From: Bacteroidales bacterium | GTDB lineage: Bacteria > Bacteroidota > Bacteroidia > Bacteroidales > UBA4417 | Assembly (NCBI GenBank): GCA_030654075.1 | Contig: JAURYB010000027.1 | Coordinates: 1-64,000, forward strand | Direction of reading: 5' to 3' | DNA length: 64,000 bases | Part shown: in pieces, positions 52,944 through 61,799 of the stretch | Numbering within the stretch: position 1 is the stretch's first letter | Layout: each line of letters begins with the position of its first letter | Translations under genes and position numbers: made by a program | Notes under the pieces: model-generated | What the model was told of the DNA's origin: nothing | What the model saw: the letters and a program-made list of their open reading frames with translations, nothing else | Database searches by the model: none

Positions 52944-52951
52944 TATATTTG
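52944..52951 (+). promoter_or_regulatory. Candidate promoter -7 box (TATATTTG)
   Basis: TATATTTG matches TAnnTTTG and lies about 70 nt upstream of the small membrane protein start. A proper -33 motif is not clear. Confidence 0.5.
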
Positions 52952-53019
52952 TTAAAATACAATCAAAATCCGGAATTAACATAACAGAATTCTATTAAAT
53001 CAATCAAATAAATGATGTT

Positions 53020-53262
53020 ATGGAAACAGCACAAATCAACATTCTCCTTGTAGTGGCTGGCCTGGCAATTATTATTTTAATCATGCTATTCCTGTCACAA
53101 AAAGACGAAAACAAGAAACTCTCATTTCTGGCGGGACTAGCATTCGCATTTATCATTGCCGGTATAATCTTTGGAGGAAACAAGCTGTTAGGCTATGGCT
53201 TAATCGGAACCGGAATAATTTTATCAATAATTGATATTATTATTAAAAGCAAGAAAGATTGA
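53020..53262 (+). CDS. Small two-helix membrane protein
   Basis: An 80-residue protein with two membrane segments: ILLVVAGLAIIILIMLFL (about residues 5-22) and, after a charged loop (SQKDENKKLS), FLAGLAFAFIIAGIIFGG. A third, short hydrophobic stretch (YGLIGTGIILSIIDIII) follows. Basic residues end the protein (KSKKD). I do not recognise a family; similar small proteins are common in Bacteroidota. Start and preceding promoter box look natural. Function unknown. Confidence 0.75.
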   Translation: METAQINILLVVAGLAIIILIMLFLSQKDENKKLSFLAGLAFAFIIAGIIFGGNKLLGYGLIGTGIILSIIDIIIKSKKD

Positions 53263-53321
53263 ACAGACTTTATTCTTGCTTTTATAAACGTCAATCAGAA
53301 ATGCAGCAATAATCACCGTTT

Positions 53322-53708
53322 ATGATAACAAAAAGGCAAGACCATGAGCCACCGCTGGCAACCGATAAATGGGGCTGGCGTTACCATCATATTGGTATTC
53401 CCACCCAGGGACCAATAAATAACGAAACCTATTTGCCGGAATTTAAACTTCATGCCGGTGGATTCGCTACCAACCCATTTGGGATTGAATGGATGCGGTA
53501 TGAAGCTGACAGTACAGTTCACGAATTGATTAAAAAAATACCTCATATTGCCTTTGAGGTGGATGATTTAGATTTAGAACTTAGTCGTCATGATTTTAAT
53601 ATTATTAAGAAACCGAATTCCCCTGCTGATGGAATAAGAGTTGTGATGATTGAGCACAATGGAGCGCCGATTGAGCTAATTGAATTCAGTATACTTAAAG
53701 CGCAGTAA
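53322..53708 (+). CDS. VOC-family (glyoxalase-like) protein
   Basis: A 128-residue protein with the vicinal-oxygen-chelate fold in a single unit: YHHIGIPTQGPINNE near residue 20 (first metal-ligand His), ECHAG-like strand FKLHAGGFATNPFG, then HIAFEVDDLDLEL and NGAPIELIEF, where Glu would complete the metal site. Family members act on methylglyoxal adducts, antibiotics or aromatic substrates; here the substrate is unknown. It sits between a small membrane protein and an AraC regulator with no obvious pathway context. Confidence 0.82.
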   Translation: MITKRQDHEPPLATDKWGWRYHHIGIPTQGPINNETYLPEFKLHAGGFATNPFGIEWMRYEADSTVHELIKKIPHIAFEVDDLDLELSRHDFNIIKKPNSPADGIRVVMIEHNGAPIELIEFSILKAQ

Positions 53709-53925
53709 ACTATTAAAACATCTATCCTAATATTACAGTATTTTTACTAAATTTGGCACTTAAACCTTACTGTTTCCTACCTTGTATAAACCAAACGCAG
53801 CTTTCGCCACTTAGGTGATTTTAAACCTTCTGCTTTTATTGGCGTCAGGAATTAAGCATGTAACCCAGTATCAGCGACTTTAACCTGTACAATCCGCATC
53901 AGTTACCTCGTAAACCTAACATAAA

Positions 53926-55041
53926 GTGGCTTATTATTACTTGTTTATAAACTTGGCTTTCATTATTTCAGGTTACATCTCAGGGTTACTTCTATTATCT
54001 TTTCCTATCCCTGACAATGATTTTTTAAAAAACTATACAATTTCATCCCGGATATTGGCGGCTTCCTACATATTGCTGGCAGTGGTCAGCACAGTTGTTT
54101 TATTTCTCGGTTTAGCTGATTACCAGCCTGAATATTTGAAATTCTCAGGCTTATTAATTTCTTCAACCCAATCACTGTTATTTTCATATACTCTGGTAAC
54201 TCTTTTAAATCCACAACAAAGCAGGAAAAGAAACTCAATATTTAAAATTCATGCTCTGATTATCTTATTATTTTTAATTGGGTATGTTTTGCTTTTCATG
54301 GTTCAAAATGAGCCTGTGTTAACTTCAATGCCCGATATCGCATTTAAATTTCTACAACCTTTGACCATTCTCCGGGTTACTTTTTTCGCTTTTTATCTTT
54401 ACCAGATCATGGTATATAGCCTGATATTCAGCAAGGCCATAGGAAAATACAACAGTTCCATTGACAATTATTTCTCGGAGACCGGTACAATCAAATTAAA
54501 CTGGATTAAAGTTGCATTCATTTCTGCTCTGATCATTGGACTGATGGCCGTTATTTTTCAAACCCTGCCGAGCTTACTGTTTGATAATATTTTCACAACG
54601 GTTATCGTTGTTTTCTATACGGGTTTTGCTATAAATTTCATTCATTACAACAAGATTTATCACATCATTGAACCTGCTTTAAATACGTATACGCAGATTG
54701 AAATAGATCAAACTCCTAAGAAATCGGGTTGGGGTTTGTATAAACAAAAAATCCTGGAGAGCAAAATCTATCTAAAAGAAGGCATCACGCTTATCGAAAT
54801 GGCGCAATCGTTAAATGTTGGGCGTAGCACCTTGTCGAATTTTATCAATACCGAAGAAAACAAGAATTTCAATAACTGGATAAATCATTTGCGTATTTCT
54901 GAAGCCAAAAATCTGATGATCAGCAATCCGGATTCCCCGTTATCCTGCATTGCTATGAAAACAGGTTACAGCGAGCCATCCAATTTCAGCAGGGAATTCA
55001 AACAAATAACGGGTGAAACGCCTTTAGCCTGGAGAAAATGA
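53926..55041 (+). CDS. AraC-family regulator with N-terminal membrane domain
   Basis: A 371-residue protein. Residues ~1-240 contain seven or so hydrophobic segments (starting LFINLAFIISGYISGLLLL). The C-terminal ~104 residues are an AraC/XylS double helix-turn-helix: LYLKEG..LIEMAQSLNVGRSTLSNFIN-type first helix-turn-helix and CIAMKTGYSEPSNFSREFKQITGETPLAWRK as the second. This makes it a membrane-anchored transcription regulator that may sense a signal in the membrane. The start is a GTG (53926); an in-frame TAA lies just upstream (53917-53919) and no ATG is available. Targets unknown. Confidence 0.88.
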   Translation: MAYYYLFINLAFIISGYISGLLLLSFPIPDNDFLKNYTISSRILAASYILLAVVSTVVLFLGLADYQPEYLKFSGLLISSTQSLLFSYTLVTLLNPQQSRKRNSIFKIHALIILLFLIGYVLLFMVQNEPVLTSMPDIAFKFLQPLTILRVTFFAFYLYQIMVYSLIFSKAIGKYNSSIDNYFSETGTIKLNWIKVAFISALIIGLMAVIFQTLPSLLFDNIFTTVIVVFYTGFAINFIHYNKIYHIIEPALNTYTQIEIDQTPKKSGWGLYKQKILESKIYLKEGITLIEMAQSLNVGRSTLSNFINTEENKNFNNWINHLRISEAKNLMISNPDSPLSCIAMKTGYSEPSNFSREFKQITGETPLAWRK

Positions 55042-55206
55042 TTTTCGTCGATATTGAAGTGTTTGGAGAAGAGGTACAGCTAGAGGCTTTTATGCAGGTA
55101 TAAAGTTATTAATTTTGTGCAGCGTGGATTTTTTCTTCATTTTTTGTTCTATAATGGTTAATATTGCTTTACTGTACATGAATAGAAAGGAATTAGTTAC
55201 CTAAAT

Positions 55207-55890
55207 ATGCAATTTATGAAATGGACTAACCCTATTAAACCTCAAATATTTACTTTGTTGTTCTGTATTATCGGTACGCTGAATTCGTGTTCATTTTCAA
55301 AGAAAGCGAGTGATAAATTACTCAGTAAAGCTTCGGAAAAAAGCTACGATGTCATTATAGTTCCGGGAGTACCGTTAGAAAACGGAAAATGGAGCAACAT
55401 AATGAAAGCCAGGATTTACTGGTCGAAGTTTTTGTTTGATAAAGGAATCGCCAAAAATATCATGTTTTCGGGATCTGCTGTTTATTCGCCATACATTGAA
55501 GCGGAAATTATGGCGATGTATGCTGAAGCACTCGGAATTCCGAAGGAAAACATTTATACAGAAACAAAGGCTGAACATAGTACCGAGAACATATTTTACT
55601 CCCACAAGCTTGCCCAAAAACTGAAATTTGTCAGTATGGCTATTGCCTCTGATCCGTTTCAAACCAAGATGTTAAGAAAATTTACGAGAAAACGAATAGA
55701 TGGCGACATCGATCTTATACCTATTGTTTTTGATTCACTCAAGGCTATGCCTATGGGCGTAAGGGAACCGGAAATAGATATCCAGAAAGCTTTTGTACAA
55801 GGATTTATTCCTCTGCCTGAAAGAGAAAATCTCATGCAACGCTTGCGCGGAACCTGGGGCGGCGACCTGTTTAAGGATACACTAAAATAA
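55207..55890 (+). CDS. YdcF/SanA-like (DUF218) lipoprotein
   Basis: A 227-residue protein with an N-terminal lipoprotein-type signal (FTLLFCIIGTLNSCSFS, candidate Cys about residue 28). The DUF218/YdcF domain follows: DVIIVPGVPLENGKW, KARIYWSKFLFDKGIA, FSGSAVYSPYIEAEIM and IYTETKAEHSTENIFYSH. YdcF-type proteins affect envelope properties and vancomycin sensitivity in other bacteria, but biochemical function is unknown. Alternative start at the fourth codon (55216). Confidence 0.85.
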   Translation: MQFMKWTNPIKPQIFTLLFCIIGTLNSCSFSKKASDKLLSKASEKSYDVIIVPGVPLENGKWSNIMKARIYWSKFLFDKGIAKNIMFSGSAVYSPYIEAEIMAMYAEALGIPKENIYTETKAEHSTENIFYSHKLAQKLKFVSMAIASDPFQTKMLRKFTRKRIDGDIDLIPIVFDSLKAMPMGVREPEIDIQKAFVQGFIPLPERENLMQRLRGTWGGDLFKDTLK

Positions 55891-56001
55891 TAGTGGCTTC
55901 TATCGTTTAAAACGAAAAAAAAAAGACTAAATATTGAAAAAATGGTTAGAAAATTAATTAAATAATATTTTTAATTATGAATAACAAATCATTGTTTTTT
56001 A

Positions 56002-56009
56002 TATATTTG
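56002..56009 (+). promoter_or_regulatory. Candidate promoter -7 box (TATATTTG)
   Basis: TATATTTG, identical to the box at 52944-52951, lies 65 nt upstream of the gene at 56074. The surrounding sequence is very AT-rich (55960-56010), so chance matches are more likely here. Confidence 0.45.
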
Positions 56010-56073
56010 GCATAGTTATCCCCATTTATTTGTCAAAATTTTTCTTATCCTATTAACCTTAAAATCAGAAATT

Positions 56074-56490
56074 ATGAAGAAAATGACCTTCTTAATCACA
56101 TTGACGCTCCTTCTATTACAATTTTCAGGTTTTTCGCAAGACAAATACGAAAAAGACCTTTACCTGAGAAAAGCAGAGAAATACACTAACATGAAAACCG
56201 CAGGTATAGTTATGACCTTTGGTGGCGCAGCACTTACTGTTTTAGGCATATCTACCATGGCGAATTCGGGATATGATTCCTATGATCCTAATGCTTCTTC
56301 AGAGTCAGCAGGCAAATGGCTTGCGGGTTATTTTGAAACACTTGGAGGTATTGCGTTAACTGGCGGTGGTATTCCTTTATGGATAATAGGATCATCGAAA
56401 AACAAAAAATACATGAACATGTATCGCAACGTATCGCTTAACATTAAGCCTGATGCGGGCCATATGTTGAATTTAACGTACAAATTCTGA
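56074..56490 (+). CDS. Small secreted/membrane protein of unknown function
   Basis: A 138-residue protein with a signal peptide (MKKMTFLITLTLLLLQFSGFSQ), then a short charged region (KYEKDLYLRKAEKYTNMKT) and two glycine-rich hydrophobic segments (AGIVMTFGGAALTVLGIST and GGIALTGGGIPLWIIGSS). The C-terminal strand ends in Phe (HMLNLTYKF). I do not recognise a family. The Phe-terminated strand hints at the outer membrane, but the length is too short for a barrel. It may be co-transcribed with the next gene (37 nt apart). Confidence 0.75.
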   Translation: MKKMTFLITLTLLLLQFSGFSQDKYEKDLYLRKAEKYTNMKTAGIVMTFGGAALTVLGISTMANSGYDSYDPNASSESAGKWLAGYFETLGGIALTGGGIPLWIIGSSKNKKYMNMYRNVSLNIKPDAGHMLNLTYKF

Positions 56491-56527
56491 TAAAAATCAA
56501 TTTAACCTTTACTTAATATTCTGCATC

Positions 56528-57133
56528 ATGAAAAAAAGTATAATCTTAATGATCTTCGTTTCTCTTGTTTTTTTGGCTCAAGCTCAAAAGATCAAATTGG
56601 TAAGTGGGAACCTCACATTTCTAAAAGGTGAAAAATCTATTAATCTGCAATACTATTACGACAATGTGAAAGTCGGGGATATGGATGAATCCAACTATAT
56701 CAAGAAAAAAGTCACCGAATACAATGCAAAGGAGCCGGGAAAAGGCGACAAATGGCTTGAAAACTGGAAAAATGACCGAAAAACGAGGTATGAACCCAAA
56801 TTCGAAGAACTTTTCAATAAATACCTGGAGGAAGTTAACACCAAAGCTAAAGAAGGCGACGCTGATGCCAAATATACCTTGTTGATTAAAACAAAAATGA
56901 TAGAACCCGGATTTAATGTTGGTGTAGTACGCAGACCCGCTAAGATTGATGTAGAAGTGGAAATAAGTGCAGCTGGAAGCCCTGAAAATAAACTTGCCGA
57001 ACTTACTATTTTCGATGTTCCTGGTGCGGATGCGATGGGTTTTGATTTTGACAGCGGCGAGCGTATTTCAGAGGCCTATGCCAAATTAGGAAAAGCGTTG
57101 GCTAAATACATTGTAAAAAATACAGTGAAATAA
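56528..57133 (+). CDS. Secreted protein of unknown function
   Basis: A 201-residue protein with a Sec signal peptide (MKKSIILMIFVSLVFLAQAQ). The mature part (KIKLVSGNLTFLKGEKSINLQYYYDNVKVGDMDES...) is mixed helical and beta. It has a Lys/Glu-rich middle (RKTRYEPKFEELFNKYLEEVNTKAK), then KYTLLIKTKMIEPGFNVGVVRRP and a closing helical tail. I recall similar hypothetical proteins in Bacteroidota but no functional name. It probably acts in the periplasm. It ends shortly before a hairpin that terminates two converging genes. Confidence 0.75.
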   Translation: MKKSIILMIFVSLVFLAQAQKIKLVSGNLTFLKGEKSINLQYYYDNVKVGDMDESNYIKKKVTEYNAKEPGKGDKWLENWKNDRKTRYEPKFEELFNKYLEEVNTKAKEGDADAKYTLLIKTKMIEPGFNVGVVRRPAKIDVEVEISAAGSPENKLAELTIFDVPGADAMGFDFDSGERISEAYAKLGKALAKYIVKNTVK

Positions 57134-57182
57134 TATTTGGAAATTTAGCCTTTTGACTGTATCAGCCGATTAATTTAATTTT

Positions 57183-57209
57183 AGCCATAATCCTGAAAAG
57201 ATTATGGCT
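57183..57209. terminator. Bidirectional terminator hairpin between convergent genes
   Basis: Perfect 10-nt arms AGCCATAATC (57183-57192) and GATTATGGCT (57200-57209) with a 7-nt loop. It is preceded by T-rich and followed by AT-rich sequence, between the stop codons of the genes ending at 57133 (+) and 57217 (-). Confidence 0.8.
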
Positions 57210-57216
57210 ATATTAT

Positions 57217-58527
57217 TTATAAAATAACCCAGTTTTCTTTATTAGTGCGCCTATCCACAAATCTTAGTGGCTTTCTCCCGATTCCACCCTGTTGCTTTTT
57301 GTGGATTTCACTGATATCAGCAAAAATAATCTTTGGCATCACCCGCAATGAAGCATGCAGGTAAGAGGTTAACTGAGCAAGAAGTTTTTCTGAAGGTTCT
57401 TTTACGGCAATCCAGATCAGGATATCATCGGTATCCAGTTCGTTGGAGGAGACTTCCAGAACATAATCAATGATATCGCTGTTCGAGTTCAGAATTTCGT
57501 AAATAACTGATGGATAAAGCGATGTGCCCTTAAATTTAATCATTTGCTGCTTTCGCCCAAGGATAGGGGAAATACGGAGAGTCTGACGTCCGCACTCGCA
57601 TGGCTGGTTGACTAGAGTACAAATATCCCCGGTGCGATACCTGACTAATGGCATGCCTTCGACACCTAAGGTGGTAACAGTAAGTTCGCCTTTTTCGCCG
57701 AAAGGCAATGGATTTCCCTCATCATCAACAACTTCTGCAATCAGTAGTTCAGGATGAATATGCCCGCCTTTACCAAAAGCGCATTCGGTAAATGCTGTCT
57801 GCATTTCGGTTGAGGCATACGTTGAAAACAGTTCAATATCCCAGAATTCTTTAATCCGCTTCCCGATGGTATTGAGCTCGAAATTATCAGTCCGTACATT
57901 TTCACCAATACAGATGGCGCGTTTCATGGGTGAATTCCTGTAATCAATGCCATTATCCTGTGCATATTCAATCAATTTGAGAATAAATGAAGGAACAACC
58001 ACCATGGCTGTTGAATTTACCCTGAAAATGGTTTCCCATTGCATGGAAGGAGCTCCCGGACCGGTACGCACCACTCCTGCTTTTAATCGTGCCGCACCCT
58101 GGTAATAAGCCATCCCGGCCATAAATTGTTTATCCAGGGTAAGCGCAAGCTGGAAAATATCGGCTGAAGTAGCTCCGGTTCCGGTAAAAGAAAGGTACTC
58201 GTTGTATGCTAAACGTGATAAATCACTGGTAGTTAAAGCAATAGTAACGGGAGCGCCAAGTGTTCCGGAAGTAGAAGTGTATTCAGTTATTTCACTTTTA
58301 GGAACGCACAGAAAAGCCATATTCTGAAGCTGCAGGTCTTCCTTCGTAGTGGTCGGCAGAAATTTCAGATCTTCAATTGTTTCAATTTTTGAAATATCGA
58401 TATCCTTCTTTTCGAAAAGTGATTTATAAAACGGAGAGCGCAGGTTAACATATGCCAGTAATTCCTTCAGCTTTGTATTTTGAAGATCATAGATTTCAGC
58501 GGAAGTTAATTTATCAACAGGAAGCAT
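57217..58527 (-). CDS. Phenylacetate-CoA ligase-like AMP-forming enzyme
   Basis: A ~436-residue adenylating enzyme of the PaaK/CoF-synthetase branch. The frame is open to 58578, but MLPVDKLTSAEIYDLQ at 58527 is the natural family start. Landmarks: FYKSLFEKKDIDI, the AMP-binding loop YTSTSGTLGAPVTIALT, YASTEMQTAFTECAFG and a YRTGDICTLVN segment. These ligases activate aromatic or fatty acids as CoA thioesters via an adenylate. It is the last gene of the minus-strand operon whose upstream members are a C45 enzyme, an FAD oxidoreductase and an MMPL fusion, so it probably activates an acid used or made by that pathway. Confidence 0.9.
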   Translation of the reverse strand: MLPVDKLTSAEIYDLQNTKLKELLAYVNLRSPFYKSLFEKKDIDISKIETIEDLKFLPTTTKEDLQLQNMAFLCVPKSEITEYTSTSGTLGAPVTIALTTSDLSRLAYNEYLSFTGTGATSADIFQLALTLDKQFMAGMAYYQGAARLKAGVVRTGPGAPSMQWETIFRVNSTAMVVVPSFILKLIEYAQDNGIDYRNSPMKRAICIGENVRTDNFELNTIGKRIKEFWDIELFSTYASTEMQTAFTECAFGKGGHIHPELLIAEVVDDEGNPLPFGEKGELTVTTLGVEGMPLVRYRTGDICTLVNQPCECGRQTLRISPILGRKQQMIKFKGTSLYPSVIYEILNSNSDIIDYVLEVSSNELDTDDILIWIAVKEPSEKLLAQLTSYLHASLRVMPKIIFADISEIHKKQQGGIGRKPLRFVDRRTNKENWVIL

Positions 58528-58619
58528 AATAAAGCGGACGAACGTAAATATTCTGTGGCAGCATGATTTAAAATGCAATTATAAAGATTTATACTATACA
58601 ACTGGAATAAGGCATACTG

Positions 58620-60287
58620 CTATTTGCTATTCTTAGTTGTTTTTTCCTTACAATCAGCATATTTCTTCTTAATACGATCAATTTCCTTTTCTCCAGGTAT
58701 AACACAGTTCAAAGACTTCTCATACAAGTATCCCGCTTTGCCATACTGGTTTTTGAACATATAATAGTCACCGGCTTGCTCATACGCATCAAAATAATCA
58801 GGATTCAGGCTGACAAACAGTTCAACTCCTTTTTCATCAATGGTATGCGCTGTTAATTTCTTTCTTAAATTTAAATATTGCTGGTACCGGGGAAAGGCTT
58901 TTACAATGAACCCGTTCTCCGGCTGAATGTAAGCCGAGTCGATTACTGATCTTGTTCCAGGCACCAACGCTTTTTTCTCAGCCATTTTATTCAGATCGTA
59001 ACAAACAAAACCACCCAGCTGGTAGGGAGATGTAGATACCCAGAACATTCTTTTTTCAGGATAAAAAATAATGGAATGATGGCCGATAAGCTGGTTTATG
59101 GCTTTCTCGTTTCCTAACCCTATGCTTATACCTTGATTGCCAAGCGTATCGCGAAGTATCTTTACCACATCCTCAACGTTAAATTGATTTTGCTGGTTCA
59201 GGCATTCCAGAACACGATTGTAACGGTAGCCTGAAGCGGTATTCAACTTCTGCTTTCGGGCCTCTGCCGAAAATCCGTTTTGCGCGCTTTGAAAATGATT
59301 TGACGAAATAATGTAGTTGTTCTTCGTTTCATATACCACTTGCGATCCGGGCCTTTTCTCAATAATCACAGCTTTGTTATCAGCAGCTGAGCCTACCAGG
59401 AAAAGCTCAGAAACGAAAACATCAAATTTTGAAGCTACAGCAACCGCTTCATCGATATTGGAAGCATATTGTAATATTTGCCTTGCTACAAGCGAAACAG
59501 GAGTTGCAGCGGAAAGCACAATATCCGAGTTGGCGGCATTAATGGTGACTGTAAGGCCTTTTTCGTTCATTCCCGAAACCGCTCCCATCATTCCGCCCCA
59601 GGTTACAAAAGCATGAAAATATCCTGAATCGGGGCGGATAAAGGCTACAATTTTCTCTTTGGCAAATTCGTCACCAACGTAAAAATCAAAATTGCGTCCG
59701 ATCAATAATTTACCGTCCGGTGTTTTTTCATTCCAAACGCCAAATGAAGTACAACCCACCATTCCCAGGTTGCTCAGCATATGTCCCAGGTCATGCGCTC
59801 CGTGGTAATTCAGGATTCTTTGATAATTACTGGCAATATTGTTAAATGTATCAGACGCGGAAAGTGAAATGCCGTAGATTTCCGCTTTTCGTTCTTCGGG
59901 AATTGAACGGTAAAGGTTAAGATCGAATACCGCGATTACATATTTCAGGAAATTAAGGTAATAATGCGAGGGAACTATCCGCTGCAACTGTTCAACAAAG
60001 GCTTTTTCCTGTTTATAAATGAGGCTGCGCGAGAGTTGCCCGGCGATAAGCCCCCGCTCGAATGGTTTGCCTTCAATATAAAGAGTATAAAGACCTTGTT
60101 GCTCCTTTCGGAGCCAGTTGTTGCCAATGCGGGAAGTACAGGAATCTACTTTTTCAAGCTTATATTCTTTATAGGAATATTTCTCTGCTTCATGCTTAAA
60201 TATGGAGTTGATATATACGAAGAATCCTATTACCAATGCCGCGAGGCAAAGGATTACAATCAGTGTCCATTTAATAAACTTCTTCAT
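58620..60287 (-). CDS. C45-family autoproteolytic acyltransferase/hydrolase
   Basis: A 555-residue Ntn-hydrolase-like enzyme. The N-terminus is a membrane anchor (WTLIVILCLAALVIGFFVYI). The nucleophile Cys of the C45 family is C179 (codon 59751-59753) in MVGCTSFGVWNE, with the required Gly before it for self-cleavage. The next conserved segment is GKLLIGRNFDFYVGDEF, then VTWGGMMGAVSGMNEKGLTVTINAA, which is the peptidase C45/AAT pattern. The anchor and ~178-residue pro-region are longer than in the penicillin-related acyl-CoA:6-APA acyltransferase. Proteins like this accompany MMPL/PlsC fusions in Bacteroidota flexirubin-type clusters. It probably joins or removes an acyl chain at the membrane. 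Confidence 0.88.
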   Translation of the reverse strand: MKKFIKWTLIVILCLAALVIGFFVYINSIFKHEAEKYSYKEYKLEKVDSCTSRIGNNWLRKEQQGLYTLYIEGKPFERGLIAGQLSRSLIYKQEKAFVEQLQRIVPSHYYLNFLKYVIAVFDLNLYRSIPEERKAEIYGISLSASDTFNNIASNYQRILNYHGAHDLGHMLSNLGMVGCTSFGVWNEKTPDGKLLIGRNFDFYVGDEFAKEKIVAFIRPDSGYFHAFVTWGGMMGAVSGMNEKGLTVTINAANSDIVLSAATPVSLVARQILQYASNIDEAVAVASKFDVFVSELFLVGSAADNKAVIIEKRPGSQVVYETKNNYIISSNHFQSAQNGFSAEARKQKLNTASGYRYNRVLECLNQQNQFNVEDVVKILRDTLGNQGISIGLGNEKAINQLIGHHSIIFYPEKRMFWVSTSPYQLGGFVCYDLNKMAEKKALVPGTRSVIDSAYIQPENGFIVKAFPRYQQYLNLRKKLTAHTIDEKGVELFVSLNPDYFDAYEQAGDYYMFKNQYGKAGYLYEKSLNCVIPGEKEIDRIKKKYADCKEKTTKNSK

Positions 60288-60290
60288 TTG

Positions 60291-61799
60291 TCAGGTATTT
60301 CTTATTTTCTCAAGCAATGAATCAATCCCAAGTATTTCACCGCAGGTAATAATTGAGCTTACCGAAACGCCCATAACTCCGTGCAAGTTAAGATTCTGAC
60401 CTGTAAGCAACAGATTTGGTATTTTGGTGCGTGCGGGTACAAATGTTTTGAGCGGTTCGCTGCAGTCGCGCTGAATGCCATAAAGGGAACCATGGGGTGT
60501 TCCGGTGTAATCGCGATAGGTTAATGGTGAAAGTGTATGATAGGATTCCACGGCAGATCTAAATCCCGGATACTGATTCTCAACCAGGTTAAATATTTTT
60601 GAAGCCTTTTCCTCTTTTAATTCAGTATAGCCCGGTCCTCTGTCATCAGGCTGAAATACAGTGTTTGCCGTATCAGCCCATTGTTCAAACTCCGAATACT
60701 TCATATAGCACATTACGGAAGCTGAATGAGCGAATCCATCCTTGCCATCAGTAACAAATAACGCATAATTCTCCGGCCATTTAGCATCTTCGTATTCGGT
60801 TCCACTCCAAACATTTTCCGATTTCGAGTAATAATAGACATTTTTATTTATAAACGGGAAAGCGGAAGCTTTGAACACCACGTTAAGAATGAATACGCTG
60901 ATCGTATTTTCGAGGTGCGTAATGCGGTTAACATATGCTTTCCTGAATACATCCGATTGAGTAAGAGCAATTGTAACAGCAGGGTGTAAATCCGAAATAA
61001 ACTGTTTCCCGCTAAACTCCCGGCCATCTTTTGTTATTACTTTGGTTGCAACGCCTTCATTAACAAGTATCCGGGTAACTTCAGCCTGCCTGATAACTTT
61101 CCCTCCGGTTTCGGCAATAACATCCGCCAGGGCTGTAGCAATTTGCGACCCACCGCCTTCGCAGCGCCAGGCGCTTTCGATATAACTGTTTAAAATCAGC
61201 GCGTGAATATAAAAAGGTGACTTCTCGCCCGAACCTGCGTACAGGCAATTATTACCTGCCAGCACATTCTGCAGCAAAGGATCCTTCACAAATGAATTAA
61301 TCGTGTCACGGGCATTCATGTCGAGCAAATCCATTTTATCCATAAAATCGCCGTTTCGCAGGTTATAGAGAGGAAACCTGTCGCACAATTCCTTTATGCT
61401 CCGGCAATAGTTTTCGATTCCTTCGCGCTCATCAGGAAATTCCTTTGCCAGAGTATCAATAAATTTCTCGTATGATTGCGCGTAAACATATTCCTTATCG
61501 CTGTCGCCAAATTTAATCACATCAAAGCCTTCCTCATCAAAACGCTTGATCCTGATGCGTTCCATCAACCCCAGGTATGAAAATATCTTATAGAGGGTCT
61601 GACCTTTTTCAAGTCCGCCAATATAATGCACGCCGGTATCGAATAATCCGCCGTTGCGGGAATAACTCTGAAGGCAACCGCCAATCTGCGGATTCTTTTC
61701 CAGAACGGCAACCTTGTACCCGTTTTTGCCAAGTATAGCACCGCATAACAATCCACCCAATCCGCTACCTATAATTACAACATCGAAGCTATCACCCAT
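60291..61799 (-). CDS. CrtI-like NAD(P)/FAD-dependent oxidoreductase
   Basis: A 502-residue flavoprotein of the phytoene desaturase/retinol saturase family. The dinucleotide motif is VVIIGSGLGGLLCGAILGKNGYKVAVLEK, followed by IGGCLQSYSRNGGLFDTGVHYIGG. The C-terminal FAD segment is LLTGQNLNLHGVMGVSVSS. Members desaturate or saturate polyene and isoprenoid chains. Its start lies inside the preceding gene (overlap 8 nt, 61792-61799), and it ends 3 nt before the C45 gene, so it belongs to one transcript with them. The context suggests an aryl-polyene or similar lipid as substrate instead of a carotenoid, since no phytoene synthase is nearby. Confidence 0.92.
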   Translation of the reverse strand: MGDSFDVVIIGSGLGGLLCGAILGKNGYKVAVLEKNPQIGGCLQSYSRNGGLFDTGVHYIGGLEKGQTLYKIFSYLGLMERIRIKRFDEEGFDVIKFGDSDKEYVYAQSYEKFIDTLAKEFPDEREGIENYCRSIKELCDRFPLYNLRNGDFMDKMDLLDMNARDTINSFVKDPLLQNVLAGNNCLYAGSGEKSPFYIHALILNSYIESAWRCEGGGSQIATALADVIAETGGKVIRQAEVTRILVNEGVATKVITKDGREFSGKQFISDLHPAVTIALTQSDVFRKAYVNRITHLENTISVFILNVVFKASAFPFINKNVYYYSKSENVWSGTEYEDAKWPENYALFVTDGKDGFAHSASVMCYMKYSEFEQWADTANTVFQPDDRGPGYTELKEEKASKIFNLVENQYPGFRSAVESYHTLSPLTYRDYTGTPHGSLYGIQRDCSEPLKTFVPARTKIPNLLLTGQNLNLHGVMGVSVSSIITCGEILGIDSLLEKIRNT